Of a stretch of 64,000 nucleotides of DNA, positions 1-8,760 are shown in pieces. The stretch spans positions 724,001 through 788,000 of the forward strand of contig NZ_NGLE02000001.1 of assembly GCF_002140715.2 (NCBI RefSeq), written 5' to 3'. A program made the translations under genes and the position numbers. The DNA is from Enterococcus sp. 4G2_DIV0659 (GTDB taxonomy: Bacteria; Bacillota; Bacilli; Lactobacillales; Enterococcaceae). The notes under the pieces were generated by a model. That model was not told where the DNA came from and did no database searches. It saw only the letters and a program-made list of their open reading frames with translations. Position 1 is the first letter of the stretch, and each line of letters opens with the position of its first letter.

Positions 1-727
1 TGTTTGTTAATACATCTAATAAATGAATCACTGGTTCACTAAAACGCTTTGATAATGCGCACAGCAAATAATGCTTGCTGATATCTGTTGTTACGGAATT
101 TTCTGCTAACAGTTCAGTAAGTAATAACTGATTTAATTCAGGATGCTCTTCATCCAATAAAAGCCTTGCTGCAAGATGTCCAACAATCATATCATCCCCA
201 GAAGGAGTTAACCCCAAGCCCCTACCTAATAAAAAATCAATTCCTTCACTTTCTTGTGATTGATCTTTAAAACATAGTTTTTGAAGTGCTTCGCTAAAAG
301 GGGTGATATTTTCCAAAAATTGAGCGACGGTCTGCTGATTACCGGTCGTCTTTAGCAAGGTGTTTGAATAAGCAAATAGCCTTGTTTTATTTTCATTCAA
401 CATGTTTCCAGCTCGTTCGATTACTGAAGAGTAGGATTGACCATGTGTCAGTAATAAATGATTTTTAGAAAAATGCAAACAATCTTGCTCCCAGTCAATC
501 GCTTCACCAATGTCAATTGTTGATAGAAATTTTGAAAAATCAACAGTCTCTACATAGATTCCATTTGGCATAAAAGGATAGTTAGTGGTCGTAACGACCA
601 CTAACTCTTGTTTGCCTTCACTTTGTATATTGAAACTATTTTTATATTTGCTATGGACGTACCATCGGCCCTTTTCAAAGGACTTAGTTAACAAATGTTG
701 ATCCAAAAAACGAGCATTAACAAACAA
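1..727 (-). CDS. allH: DUF2877 protein, AllH-like subunit of oxamate carbamoyltransferase (3' end beyond window)
   Basis: The gene runs off the left edge, so only the first 242 codons are visible. I start it at a TTG (727-725) because AGGTG lies at a good distance upstream and no ATG fits. The signature of the DUF2877 family is visible as GRGLGLTPSGDDMIVG roughly 170-185 residues in. In E. coli the DUF2877 protein YlbF (AllH) was reported to form oxamate carbamoyltransferase with FdrA (AllF) and YlbE (AllG), splitting oxalurate into oxamate and carbamoyl phosphate. It lies 12 bp behind the DUF1116 gene, in the same order as in E. coli. The enzyme role here is inferred from family and context. 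A carbamate kinase gene would be expected further left, outside the window. Confidence 0.85.
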   Translation of the reverse strand, partial: MFVNARFLDQHLLTKSFEKGRWYVHSKYKNSFNIQSEGKQELVVVTTTNYPFMPNGIYVETVDFSKFLSTIDIGEAIDWEQDCLHFSKNHLLLTHGQSYSSVIERAGNMLNENKTRLFAYSNTLLKTTGNQQTVAQFLENITPFSEALQKLCFKDQSQESEGIDFLLGRGLGLTPSGDDMIVGHLAARLLLDEEHPELNQLLLTELLAENSVTTDISKHYLLCALSKRFSEPVIHLLDVLTN

Positions 728-739
728 TCTCTTCACCTT

Positions 740-2008
740 TTATTCTGTAAAACCTAATTTTTTCGCATAAGCTAAAACCGCTTTTTCAAAGCAATCAATT
801 GGTGGTGTTACTGTTCCTGCACCAATTTGACCTAAGCCAGCTTTTTTATTTGCAATTCCTGTATTGATTACAGGAAGAATACCTGTTTCAACAACTTTTC
901 TAGCATCGATTCCCAAACAAATTCCTTTAAAGTCCCAAGTTGGAACTGGGAAATTAGGGTTCGTATCAATACAAATTTCTGTCATTTCATTACTTGTATT
1001 CAACGCATCATAGAAGCCACCTGAACCAACGAAACGAGTAACAGCTGGTGCTGCGATCATCGCCATACCACCGACACCAAATGTTTCTGTGATCGCGCTA
1101 TCTCCCATATCAGGAGCAGCATCTGTTTCACTAAATCCTGAGAAGTATAATCCTTGAGGTGTGTTCACTGGACCTGTAAACCATTCGTCGCCCATTCCAG
1201 CGATACGAATACCAAATTCATGACCATTTCTGCACATTGCTGTGACGATCGTACCTTCTTGGATTTGTCTTGCTCCATCCATTACGGCTTTTGCTGAAGC
1301 CATCATGACGTTTAAGAAGAATTGATCTGTATCCGCTAAGAATTGAACAACTTCTTCACGTTTTGTTTGATCGATTTCCGTTAATCCAACAATGATTGGC
1401 GCCATTTCTTTTAAGAACGCAAGAGATGCTGCAATATTACGTTGGTGGAATTCATCTCCCATGGCAATTGCTTTAGCAACTAATACATTGATGTTTAAGC
1501 CGTCTTCTTTGGTTTTCAATGCTGCACTTAAAACAGGTGCTAACGTGTCTCTCATCCATCTTAAACGAGTGATTACTTCATCAGAATACGCACCAAAACG
1601 TAATACTGCACCAATCCCTTCGTTCATCGTACAGAAAGCGCGATTGCCGTCTGTTTTATTTTCAACGACTAAAACAGCCATATTCGCCGAAGTGATTCCG
1701 CCCATTGGTCCTACCGCATTCACATGATGACATGGGATTAATTTTACTTCGCCTGATTCTAGCATTTTTCTTGCTTCTTCTTCGGTTTCACACCATTCTT
1801 CAAATAAGGCTGCACCTACACAAGCCCCTTGAATTGGATCAACCATTTTATCATAAGTGATTGGCGGTCCTGCATGAAGTAGAACTTTTCCTTCATTTAA
1901 TTCTTTAATGACTGATTTTGCTGAAACTACGTCTAATAAGAAAGGAGAACCAGCAACAATTTTTGCGGCTACTGCCTGATTTGCTTCATCGATAGTTTTG
2001 TATGACAT
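740..2008 (-). CDS. allG: DUF1116 protein, AllG (YlbE)-like subunit of oxamate carbamoyltransferase
   Basis: The 422-residue product matches the DUF1116 (YlbE/YahG) family in length and in its conserved glycine-rich stretches, for example GPPITYDKM near residue 46 and NAVGPMGGITSANMAV near residue 97. It is soluble, with no signal peptide or membrane segments. It starts 14 bp after the stop of the fdrA-like gene, behind an AAGGGGG ribosome binding site, so the two are clearly co-transcribed. In E. coli the equivalent gene is needed with allF and allH for carbamoyl transfer from oxalurate. The function assigned here rests on that homology and on the conserved operon order. Confidence 0.85.
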   Translation of the reverse strand: MSYKTIDEANQAVAAKIVAGSPFLLDVVSAKSVIKELNEGKVLLHAGPPITYDKMVDPIQGACVGAALFEEWCETEEEARKMLESGEVKLIPCHHVNAVGPMGGITSANMAVLVVENKTDGNRAFCTMNEGIGAVLRFGAYSDEVITRLRWMRDTLAPVLSAALKTKEDGLNINVLVAKAIAMGDEFHQRNIAASLAFLKEMAPIIVGLTEIDQTKREEVVQFLADTDQFFLNVMMASAKAVMDGARQIQEGTIVTAMCRNGHEFGIRIAGMGDEWFTGPVNTPQGLYFSGFSETDAAPDMGDSAITETFGVGGMAMIAAPAVTRFVGSGGFYDALNTSNEMTEICIDTNPNFPVPTWDFKGICLGIDARKVVETGILPVINTGIANKKAGLGQIGAGTVTPPIDCFEKAVLAYAKKLGFTE

Positions 2009-2022
2009 TTTGATAATCCCCC

Positions 2023-3780
2023 TTATTTACCTAATTCCACTTTATTTAAGAACTGTAATGCTTTTTGCAAGGTAATATTTCCACCTGCAACTGGTTGCCA
2101 GTCGTATTGAACGACCTTGCCGCCATGATTAATAATTGCTTCAGAGAAACTACGTAAGCCCACATTGATAAAGCCTTGATTTGTTAACAATGCCAACATC
2201 GCTTCTGTTGGTTCGATTGCAACAGGTGTTAATGATTCTTGTGGATTGATTGCTTTATCTGTTTGAGTCAGTGGATGATCTAAAATAGCTAAAGCTAATC
2301 GAACTGCTTGCGCATTACTATCGCAAAGAATTACACCAGCATCTTTCATAATTGCTTCTTGTTCATGAATATTTTGAGGATCTTCATCTGTCCCTACAAT
2401 TGTACCAATCACAAATAACTCTCTACCATCAGAAGCTGCTTGGGCTTTGATTTCTTTAATTGTTGGTGCAAGCTCTTGAGCCATGTTTGCATGTGAACCA
2501 TATCCTAATACAACATCTAAAAGAATGATTGCTGTTTCAGGATCTTTGCCTGCTTCTTCCAACATTTCTTTACGTTTCGTTGGATCGATCATTGGGTGAG
2601 GTTTTCCTTGTGTATAAACATCATCACCTAAATCAATGATTTCATGTCCATCATTTTTTAAGATAAAGCCTTCTGGAGCATGTTCATCCCCAGTTAAAGC
2701 CAATCCTTCTTTAATCAACATTGCTGCTTCATACGCCAGTGTTCCACCAGAATATAATCCTTTAACAAATTTTTGTTCTGGTTTTAAAGAATGTGCTGGT
2801 ACAGCTAACGATTCTTTCACAGCTTTAACGTCTTCTTTATTCAATAGTTGAACAGCTATTTGAGCCGCTTCTTCTAATGTATACGCACGATAAAGATTTT
2901 CTTCATGAGCAGTCGGTTTTTCACCTAAGAAGATAGTTACAGCTGGTTTTGAAATACTTCTCAATAAGTTTAATACTTCATCACGAACTTCTGGTGCAGG
3001 TGGTTTTGAGATAACAACAACCACTTCTGTGTTAGGATCTTTTTCTAATGTCATAATGCTATCTTTTAACGTAATTCCACCAATTTCAGCTTTTAAATCA
3101 CGTCCGCCTGTACCAATTGCGTTTGTTACGCCTCCACCTAATTTGTGGATGATCGTAGTCACTTCTTGAATACCTGTTCCAGAAGCACCTACAACACCAA
3201 TTTTGCCTTTACGAACAGCATTTGTAAAGGCAACAGGGATACCATTAATGATTCCTGTTCCGCAGTCAGGACCCATTAATAAAAGTCCTGCATCATGTGC
3301 TTTTTCTTTTAGACGTTTTTCATCTTCAATAGCGACGTTATCGCTGAAACAAAAAACATGTTTGCCTTCATCTAAAGCTTTTTCAATTTCAAGTGCTGCA
3401 TGTGTACCAGGAATAGAGAAAACAACTACACCAGCATCTTTACCAAGTTCGAATGCTTTATCCCAGGTTTTTACGACTTCTTCACCAGATCCATCGCCGC
3501 CGCCTTTCGTTTGTTCCTCTAAAAATACATCGATTTCTGCTAAAACTTGATCGATTAATGAATCATCTTCAATATCTAAAACAATCACCATATCGTTAGA
3601 TGAAGCTTTTTCTAATTCATCTGTGTATAGTCCACCTGTTTTAAAGATATCTTTATTGGCAGGTGTTCCCATCATTACAGAAACATTGTGAACACCATCG
3701 ATTGTATTTAATTTGTTCGTCAATAACATCAAGACGATAGAATCTTGATAGCTATTTGCTTTGATAATTGTGTGCAGCAT
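2023..3780 (-). CDS. allF: FdrA/AllF family protein, putative oxamate carbamoyltransferase subunit
   Basis: This 585-residue protein belongs to the FdrA family, which is related to the CoA-binding/ligase fold of succinyl-CoA synthetase. A Rossmann-type region is visible around residues 195-215 (GKIGVVGASGTGIQEVTT), preceded by a conserved GPDCGTGIINGIPVAF. An acidic-glycine linker (KGGGDGSGEE) near residue 92 separates an N-terminal domain from the core. The start has a TGGAGG ribosome binding site. It sits 105 bp after the second AllD-like gene and 14 bp before allG. Expected role: the core of the enzyme that phosphorolyses oxalurate to oxamate and carbamoyl phosphate. The activity is inferred from E. 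coli AllFGH. Confidence 0.85.
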   Translation of the reverse strand: MLHTIIKANSYQDSIVLMLLTNKLNTIDGVHNVSVMMGTPANKDIFKTGGLYTDELEKASSNDMVIVLDIEDDSLIDQVLAEIDVFLEEQTKGGGDGSGEEVVKTWDKAFELGKDAGVVVFSIPGTHAALEIEKALDEGKHVFCFSDNVAIEDEKRLKEKAHDAGLLLMGPDCGTGIINGIPVAFTNAVRKGKIGVVGASGTGIQEVTTIIHKLGGGVTNAIGTGGRDLKAEIGGITLKDSIMTLEKDPNTEVVVVISKPPAPEVRDEVLNLLRSISKPAVTIFLGEKPTAHEENLYRAYTLEEAAQIAVQLLNKEDVKAVKESLAVPAHSLKPEQKFVKGLYSGGTLAYEAAMLIKEGLALTGDEHAPEGFILKNDGHEIIDLGDDVYTQGKPHPMIDPTKRKEMLEEAGKDPETAIILLDVVLGYGSHANMAQELAPTIKEIKAQAASDGRELFVIGTIVGTDEDPQNIHEQEAIMKDAGVILCDSNAQAVRLALAILDHPLTQTDKAINPQESLTPVAIEPTEAMLALLTNQGFINVGLRSFSEAIINHGGKVVQYDWQPVAGGNITLQKALQFLNKVELGK

Positions 3781-3885
3781 TGAAATTCCTCCATTTGTTT
3801 AAAATTGTAGGGCTCGCTTATTCTAATTTGAAAATAGTCCATACTTCTCTTTTTTACAAGTAACTAGCCTGTTTAGCTAAATAAT

Positions 3886-4935
3886 TTATTCTGCAAACTT
3901 ATTTTTATGATCGTAACGATCATAATGAATATCGTCACTGATTAAATATTCGTAAATGTCATCTACGATTTCAATCCCGTTTTCTTCATAACTTTTCTCA
4001 CGTGCTCGTCCACGCTCTCCTGGATAGTTAACTTCTGTGAATCCAGGGCTAGGACTAATCTCTTTTAATTCATCCAACATCGTTGAAATATTTTTTTTGA
4101 ATGTATCTATCCCAATAAAGAACTCTGGATTGATTACAATATGAAGCTGACCTAACTCACGTCCTTTTGATAGATCATGATACATAGAAGAGACATGCTT
4201 TCCAAATGGCACGCCTAATAAAATACCAGATAAAACATCCACCATCATCATTAAACCGTATCCTTTTGGTCCTGCAATCGGCAACAGAGCATTGACTGCT
4301 GTTGAATCTGTCGTTGGATTGCCTTGTTCATCTACCGCCCACGTATCTGGAATTGATTCTTTCTTAGAACGAGCATGAAGAATTTTTCCCCAAGCCTGAA
4401 CCGTTGTAGCCATATCAAATGTAATCACGCGATCATCGTTACTTGGTGCTGCAAAAGCAATTGGGTTTGTACCAAAATACGGCTCACTTCCACCAAATGG
4501 CACAACCATCGGATCAGATTGGCAAACAGAAAGTGCGACCATATCTTGTTTTGCTGCCATTTCTACATAATAAGCAAGTGCTCCACTATGAGATATATTG
4601 CGCACACCAACAACAGCTACACCATTTTTCTTTGCCATTTCAATCGCATGGTCCATCGCTAACTTAGCTCCAACAAACCCAGAACCATTATCCCCTTCAA
4701 ACATACCGCAACTTGGTGCCGTTTGTTCAAAAGAAAAATGTGGCTCATTGGTGATGCCACCTTTAGCAATTCTTTCAGAATAATATTCTACACGCATCGC
4801 ACCGTGGGAATGAATCCCTCTTGCATCTGCAAAAGTTAACACATCACTAACAATTTCTGCATGCTCTGGTAACAAACCAGCCTTTTGTATTTTATTTTTA
4901 ATCAGTTGATGTAGCTCTGCTTTTTTTACTCTCAT
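3886..4935 (-). CDS. Second AllD-like malate/lactate/ureidoglycolate dehydrogenase
   Basis: This 349-residue protein belongs to the NAD(P)-dependent LDH2/MDHG2 family and is a clear paralogue of the next gene upstream in the operon. Shared blocks include GIHSHGAMRVEYY near residue 40, SHSGALAYYV near 115, QSDPMVVPFGG near 139, and GPKGYGLMMMVDVLSG near 223. The conserved histidines of the first two blocks are present, so nothing suggests loss of activity. Its N-terminus and its C-terminal third are the most diverged parts. It has its own AAGGAGG site and follows a 168-bp gap containing a GC-rich hairpin. It could be a second ureidoglycolate dehydrogenase or act on a related 2-hydroxy acid; sequence alone does not decide. 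Confidence 0.85.
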   Translation of the reverse strand: MRVKKAELHQLIKNKIQKAGLLPEHAEIVSDVLTFADARGIHSHGAMRVEYYSERIAKGGITNEPHFSFEQTAPSCGMFEGDNGSGFVGAKLAMDHAIEMAKKNGVAVVGVRNISHSGALAYYVEMAAKQDMVALSVCQSDPMVVPFGGSEPYFGTNPIAFAAPSNDDRVITFDMATTVQAWGKILHARSKKESIPDTWAVDEQGNPTTDSTAVNALLPIAGPKGYGLMMMVDVLSGILLGVPFGKHVSSMYHDLSKGRELGQLHIVINPEFFIGIDTFKKNISTMLDELKEISPSPGFTEVNYPGERGRAREKSYEENGIEIVDDIYEYLISDDIHYDRYDHKNKFAE

Positions 4936-4965
4936 TTTAGAGCACCTCCTTAATTTAAAAGCGAA

Positions 4966-5007
4966 GCGGGCTCACTCAGTTTCTACTTTTAATTGAAGTT
5001 AGCCCGC
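4966..5007 (-). other. Intra-operon GC-rich hairpin between the two allD-like genes
   Basis: GCGGGCT at 4966-4972 pairs with AGCCCGC at 5001-5007 around a 28-base loop. On the transcribed strand it is followed by a mixed TTCGCTTTTAAATT rather than a clean U-run. It may be a partial terminator or an mRNA processing/stability element lowering expression of the downstream genes. Confidence 0.5.
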
Positions 5008-5103
5008 ATAACTAGATAACGTATATTAACAACCTTCTATTTCACTTTATCTTGTGCTTTTCAAGATTCGTTCATTTTTATCCCGTTTGGTTTGATTCAA
5101 TAA

Positions 5104-6171
5104 TTATTTCTTTTCACCGAAAGCATTGGTATTTTCATATCGATCAAAATGAAGCGTATCACTCTTTAAGTAATCATAAATATCTTTAACAATGTCGATC
5201 CCATCCGTCATTGATTTTTCATAATTGATTTGATTGATTTCTCCTGGGTAATACACTTGTTTAAATCCATCTGCTGCTGGAATTGCGTGCAGCTCTTCCA
5301 CCATGCCATCTACTGATTCTTTGAACATATCTAAGTTAGTGAAACGATTTGGATCGATTAAAATATACATTTGACCAACGTCTCGCCCTTTTGTTATATC
5401 ATCATACATAGATGAAACATGTTTACCAAATGGTAAGCCTAAAAGCATGCCAGATAAAATATCCACCATCATCATCAAGCCATAACCTTTTGGTCCTGCA
5501 ATCGGTAATAATCCATTAACTTTATGAGGATTGGTTGTAGGTTTACCATCCTTATCAACGGCCCAAGTATCAGGAATGTCCATATTTTTAGAACGAGCAT
5601 CTAGGACTTTCCCCCATGCTTGTACAGTCGTTGCCATATCAAAAACAACCGGTTCGTGTCCTTTTCTTGGCGCTGCAAAAGCAATCGGATTTGTTCCAAA
5701 ATAATTTTCTTTTCCACCAAATGGAACTACCATCGGATCAGATTGACACATTGCGATAGCAACCAAATCATTTTGGGCTGCTTTTTTCACATAATATGAT
5801 AATGCGCCACTATGACTGATTTTAGAAATCCCTACAACGGCCACACCTGATTTTTTCGCCATATCGATTGCATAGTCAAGCCCTTTGTCAGCGACAAATT
5901 GACCTGCACCATTTTTACCATGAACAATTCCTGAACTTGGTCCTGTCTCTTCAAACTCAATTTTTGGATCCAGGGTCACGCCGCCTTTAGCGATTTGTTC
6001 TGCATAATACTCTACTCTAACAGCTCCGTGCGAGTGTATACCGCATGCATCTGCAAATACCAAATGTGTCGCCACTTCATCTGCATGCTCTGGTTTTAAA
6101 CCAGCAGTTGTTAATTTTTTTTCGATTAAGTCATGCAATTCTTCTGGTTTCACTACAACAGTTTCATTCAT
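5104..6171 (-). CDS. allD: Ureidoglycolate dehydrogenase (NAD+)
   Basis: The 355-residue product is in the LDH2/MDHG2 oxidoreductase family and is the first of two adjacent copies. Expected reaction: (S)-ureidoglycolate plus NAD+ to oxalurate, the substrate of AllFGH. Family blocks seen are GIHSHGAVRVEYY near residue 43, KISHSGALSYYVKKAA near 117, FDMATTVQAWGK near 172 and GPKGYGLMMMVDILSGMLLG near 226. It lies 24 bp behind allE with an AGGA site 9 bases before the ATG. I call this copy allD because it directly follows allE, as part of the same compact gene block. Substrate preference relative to the downstream paralogue is inference. Confidence 0.9.
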   Translation of the reverse strand: MNETVVVKPEELHDLIEKKLTTAGLKPEHADEVATHLVFADACGIHSHGAVRVEYYAEQIAKGGVTLDPKIEFEETGPSSGIVHGKNGAGQFVADKGLDYAIDMAKKSGVAVVGISKISHSGALSYYVKKAAQNDLVAIAMCQSDPMVVPFGGKENYFGTNPIAFAAPRKGHEPVVFDMATTVQAWGKVLDARSKNMDIPDTWAVDKDGKPTTNPHKVNGLLPIAGPKGYGLMMMVDILSGMLLGLPFGKHVSSMYDDITKGRDVGQMYILIDPNRFTNLDMFKESVDGMVEELHAIPAADGFKQVYYPGEINQINYEKSMTDGIDIVKDIYDYLKSDTLHFDRYENTNAFGEKK

Positions 6172-6195
6172 TCTTAAACTTCCTCTTCATTTAAA

Positions 6196-6981
6196 TTAAA
6201 TTTCTGGGTCACGGTTGCAATCTTTTGAATAAACGTACATTAGCGGCTCGTCACGACCAACAGCATAGGCTGCTTGTTGGACATATGAACTCATAAAGAT
6301 GTAATCGCCTTTTTCAACTGGCATCCACTCATTATCTAAGTTATACATGCCTTGTCCAGAAAGTAAGTACGCACCATGTTCTTGATAATGTGTTTCAATA
6401 TATCCATGGCTTGCTCCTGGTTCAAATGAAAGAATATGGAAGTTCATATCAAAACCTAAATCTTTCGGTAAAAAGTCCCATAAAAGAACATCTTTCATGC
6501 CTTCATATTCAATTGGTTCCATATCATTTACATTGCCGACTACTTTATGTGCTTCATAGCCTTCTAATGGTTGATAACGTTTTTTGTATAAGAAGATTTC
6601 TGTATCTTCATCTTGGCCATTTTCTAAATACATTAGCGTGCTGGCAGGCAGATAGACATAACCGCCTTTGGTCAACTCGTGCGTTTCTTTGCCATCACTA
6701 ACTTTCAGCGCACCATCAATGACGTAGACAATTGTTTCAATCCCTTCTCCACCAAAACCACGTTCATTTTTACCATCTTTATGCATTGTAATAATGTAAT
6801 CAACAAAGTTTGCTCCTAATTGTTTAGAACCTAAAATGGAACAATCACAATTTTCAAAACCTGGAATGACATTATTTACTAATCCATCATGAGGAATCAA
6901 TGCATAATTATTTTTTTTAATGACAGCTCTAGAAGATAATAATCCATCAAGGTAACCTGTTTGATTATTTTTATAACCCAT
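6196..6981 (-). CDS. allE: (S)-ureidoglycine aminohydrolase, bicupin
   Basis: The 261-residue protein has two cupin domains, the usual AllE (YlbA) architecture and length. It converts (S)-ureidoglycine to (S)-ureidoglycolate with release of ammonia. The metal site sits in the C-terminal cupin, where [19 protein letters not shown] near residues 187-205 supplies the histidine and glutamate ligands, followed by GQGMYNLD. The N-terminal cupin carries [15 protein letters not shown] near residue 77. It begins 21 bp after the allC stop with a TAGGAG site, so translation is probably coordinated with allC. Confidence 0.92.
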   Translation of the reverse strand: MGYKNNQTGYLDGLLSSRAVIKKNNYALIPHDGLVNNVIPGFENCDCSILGSKQLGANFVDYIITMHKDGKNERGFGGEGIETIVYVIDGALKVSDGKETHELTKGGYVYLPASTLMYLENGQDEDTEIFLYKKRYQPLEGYEAHKVVGNVNDMEPIEYEGMKDVLLWDFLPKDLGFDMNFHILSFEPGASHGYIETHYQEHGAYLLSGQGMYNLDNEWMPVEKGDYIFMSSYVQQAAYAVGRDEPLMYVYSKDCNRDPEI

Positions 6982-7002
6982 TTTTATTTCTCCTACTTTC
7001 TT

Positions 7003-8229
7003 TTATTTATAAGCTAATTCGTATAATGCGCTAGCTAAAACTTTAACTCCGTTGACTAAATCATCGATATCTGTTGCTTCTGCAGGATTATGACTAATCC
7101 CATTAATACTTGGTACAAAAATCATTGCTGTTGGGAAGTGCGGTGCGATAATTTGAGAATCGTGTCCAGCACCACTATGCATAACTTTATATTTCATTCC
7201 TTCAGCTTTTGCAGCGGTTTCAACAGCTGTTACAATTTCTTCACTCATTGGTACTGGCGCTTCATCCATCCATAAATCAATATCAATTTCTAATTCATGT
7301 TCAGCTGCAATGTCTCTCATTAGTTGCTCAATTTCTTTTGTGAATTTATGCAACTCTGCGCTATCTGTATGACGACAATCCACTGTGAATAGTACTTCTC
7401 CAGGAACTACATTTACAGTGTTTGGCTTAGGTTCAACTTTACCAAAGGTCAATACTAATGGATCACCAACTTCTAGTGCACGATCGATTGCTTGTGAACA
7501 AATTTTTGCAAAACCATAAACTGCATCTTTACGATAGCCCATTGGAGTCGTTCCTGCATGGTTCGCTTCACCTTTTAAGACAATCGTATAACGTCTTTGT
7601 CCAGCGATATTATTTACAACACCAATTTGTAATTGTTCTTTTTCAAGGACAGTTCCTTGCTCGATGTGAATTTCTACAAACGCTTTAATATCATCTCTAG
7701 CAGATTTGCTTTCATCTCTAAAATCAAAGCCATGACGTCTCATTTCATCGACAAATTTCAATCCTTTAAAATCCGCGATTTCAATAACGTCTTCTTTTTT
7801 CGCTTCGCCGACAAAGTTTTTACTTCCCCAGAAAACAGTTGGGAAACGGCTACCTTCTTCTTCAGCCATTGAAATAACTTCCAATGAACGTTTCGGTTTG
7901 CCATGTGTTTCTAGTAAATATTGAATAGCCACATAAGCTGCAATTACACCAAATTGACCATCTAAGTTACCACCATTAACAACCGTATCGATGTGAGAAC
8001 CAGATAAAATTGTCTCTTCTGGATGTTCTGTACCTTCCACTCTGCCAAAGAGGTTACCGATTTCATCAAATGTAGCCGACATGCCAATCGCTTCTAATTT
8101 TTCTTTTACTGTTTTTTGTGCTTCTAACCAAGAATCAGAATACAATAAACGTGTCATCCCACCTGTTGGGTCATTACCAATACTAGATATTTGATCAATG
8201 TTTTCTTGCAAAACTTTTTTTAAATCCAT
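7003..8229 (-). CDS. allC: Allantoate amidohydrolase
   Basis: This is an M20-family metallohydrolase of about 408 residues that turns allantoate into ureidoglycine, CO2 and ammonia. Two-metal ligands are recognisable: the His of SGSHIDTV near residue 79, the Asp of GGNLDGQFG near 90, the Glu pair of MAEEEGSRF near 124, the His of FVEIHIEQG near 188 and the His of SGAGHDSQ near 380. An upstream in-frame ATG at 8238 abuts the GAGGGAG ribosome binding site, so I prefer the ATG at 8229, nine bases from it. This is the first gene of the operon. A cre-like site lies 34 bp upstream, which points to CcpA repression. Hydantoinase/carbamoylase relatives share the fold, but the neighbours favour AllC. 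Confidence 0.93.
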   Translation of the reverse strand: MDLKKVLQENIDQISSIGNDPTGGMTRLLYSDSWLEAQKTVKEKLEAIGMSATFDEIGNLFGRVEGTEHPEETILSGSHIDTVVNGGNLDGQFGVIAAYVAIQYLLETHGKPKRSLEVISMAEEEGSRFPTVFWGSKNFVGEAKKEDVIEIADFKGLKFVDEMRRHGFDFRDESKSARDDIKAFVEIHIEQGTVLEKEQLQIGVVNNIAGQRRYTIVLKGEANHAGTTPMGYRKDAVYGFAKICSQAIDRALEVGDPLVLTFGKVEPKPNTVNVVPGEVLFTVDCRHTDSAELHKFTKEIEQLMRDIAAEHELEIDIDLWMDEAPVPMSEEIVTAVETAAKAEGMKYKVMHSGAGHDSQIIAPHFPTAMIFVPSINGISHNPAEATDIDDLVNGVKVLASALYELAYK

Positions 8230-8262
8230 TTGATACATCTCCCTCTTTTGTTATCATAATCA

Positions 8263-8277
8263 TTGTAAGCGGTTGCC
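8263..8277 (-). promoter_or_regulatory. Candidate cre (CcpA) site upstream of allC
   Basis: The 15-mer TTGTAAGCGGTTGCC fits the consensus WTGNAARCGNWWNCA at 14 of 15 positions, with only the last base off. It lies 34 bp upstream of the allC start and overlaps a TACAAT on the minus strand that could be a -10 box. This position suits roadblock or promoter-occlusion repression by CcpA with HPr-Ser-P. The site is inferred from consensus only. Confidence 0.65.
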
Positions 8278-8406
8278 CGTTTTCACACACTATCCACATT
8301 TCACAAATTAACTCCCATCTTTGTGCGCATTAAACATAAAGACTAGGGGTATTTGGGTTAAAATAGAAATAAGTTAGTGAAATTATCAAATTTAACAGGC
8401 AAATAT

Positions 8407-8737
8407 TTCGGAAAAAAGATAAAATTGCAGTATGGCTAAGTTCACCATCTTCTAATTTTCCTATTTTTCTATCGTTGTTAAACGTGCTCATTCAGCTTTT
8501 ATCTATCTAGCTTCTTGAGCCAACAACTCGGAAAAAAGATAAAATTGCAGTATGGCTAAGTTCGCCAACTTCTAATTTTCCTATTTTTCTGTCGTTGTTA
8601 AATGTGCTCATTCAGCTTTTATCTATCTAGCTTCTTGAGCCAACAACTCGGAAAAAAGATAAAATTGTAGTATGGCTAAGTTCACCATCTTCTAATTTTC
8701 CTATTTTTCTATCGTTGTTAAACGTGCTCATTCAGCT
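8407..8737. repeat. Tandem array of a 109-bp hairpin-forming repeat (three units, exact 120-bp period)
   Basis: Full units lie at 8509-8617 and 8629-8737, joined by 11 bp, with a left-truncated unit at 8407-8497. Each full unit starts AGCTTCTTGAGC and ends GCTCATTCAGCT, which are imperfect inverted repeats. Inside, CGGAAAAAAGATAAAAT faces ATTTTCCTATTTTTCT, so a unit can fold into one long hairpin. Units differ at only a few bases. The array fills the divergent region between the allantoin operon and the esterase gene and ends 10 bp before the esterase ribosome binding site. It carries no reading frame. It looks like a BOX- or MITE-type intergenic repeat; a related unit is at 51042-51150. Confidence 0.85.
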
Positions 8738-8760
8738 TTTATAAATAAGGAGGACTTTTC

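Noticed and set aside
1392..1727. 111-codon plus-strand frame inside the DUF1116 gene
   Set aside because: It is a shadow of a well-supported gene on the other strand.
8407..8737. CRISPR-like array
   Set aside because: The units are 109 bp, nearly identical throughout, with no variable spacers and no cas genes.
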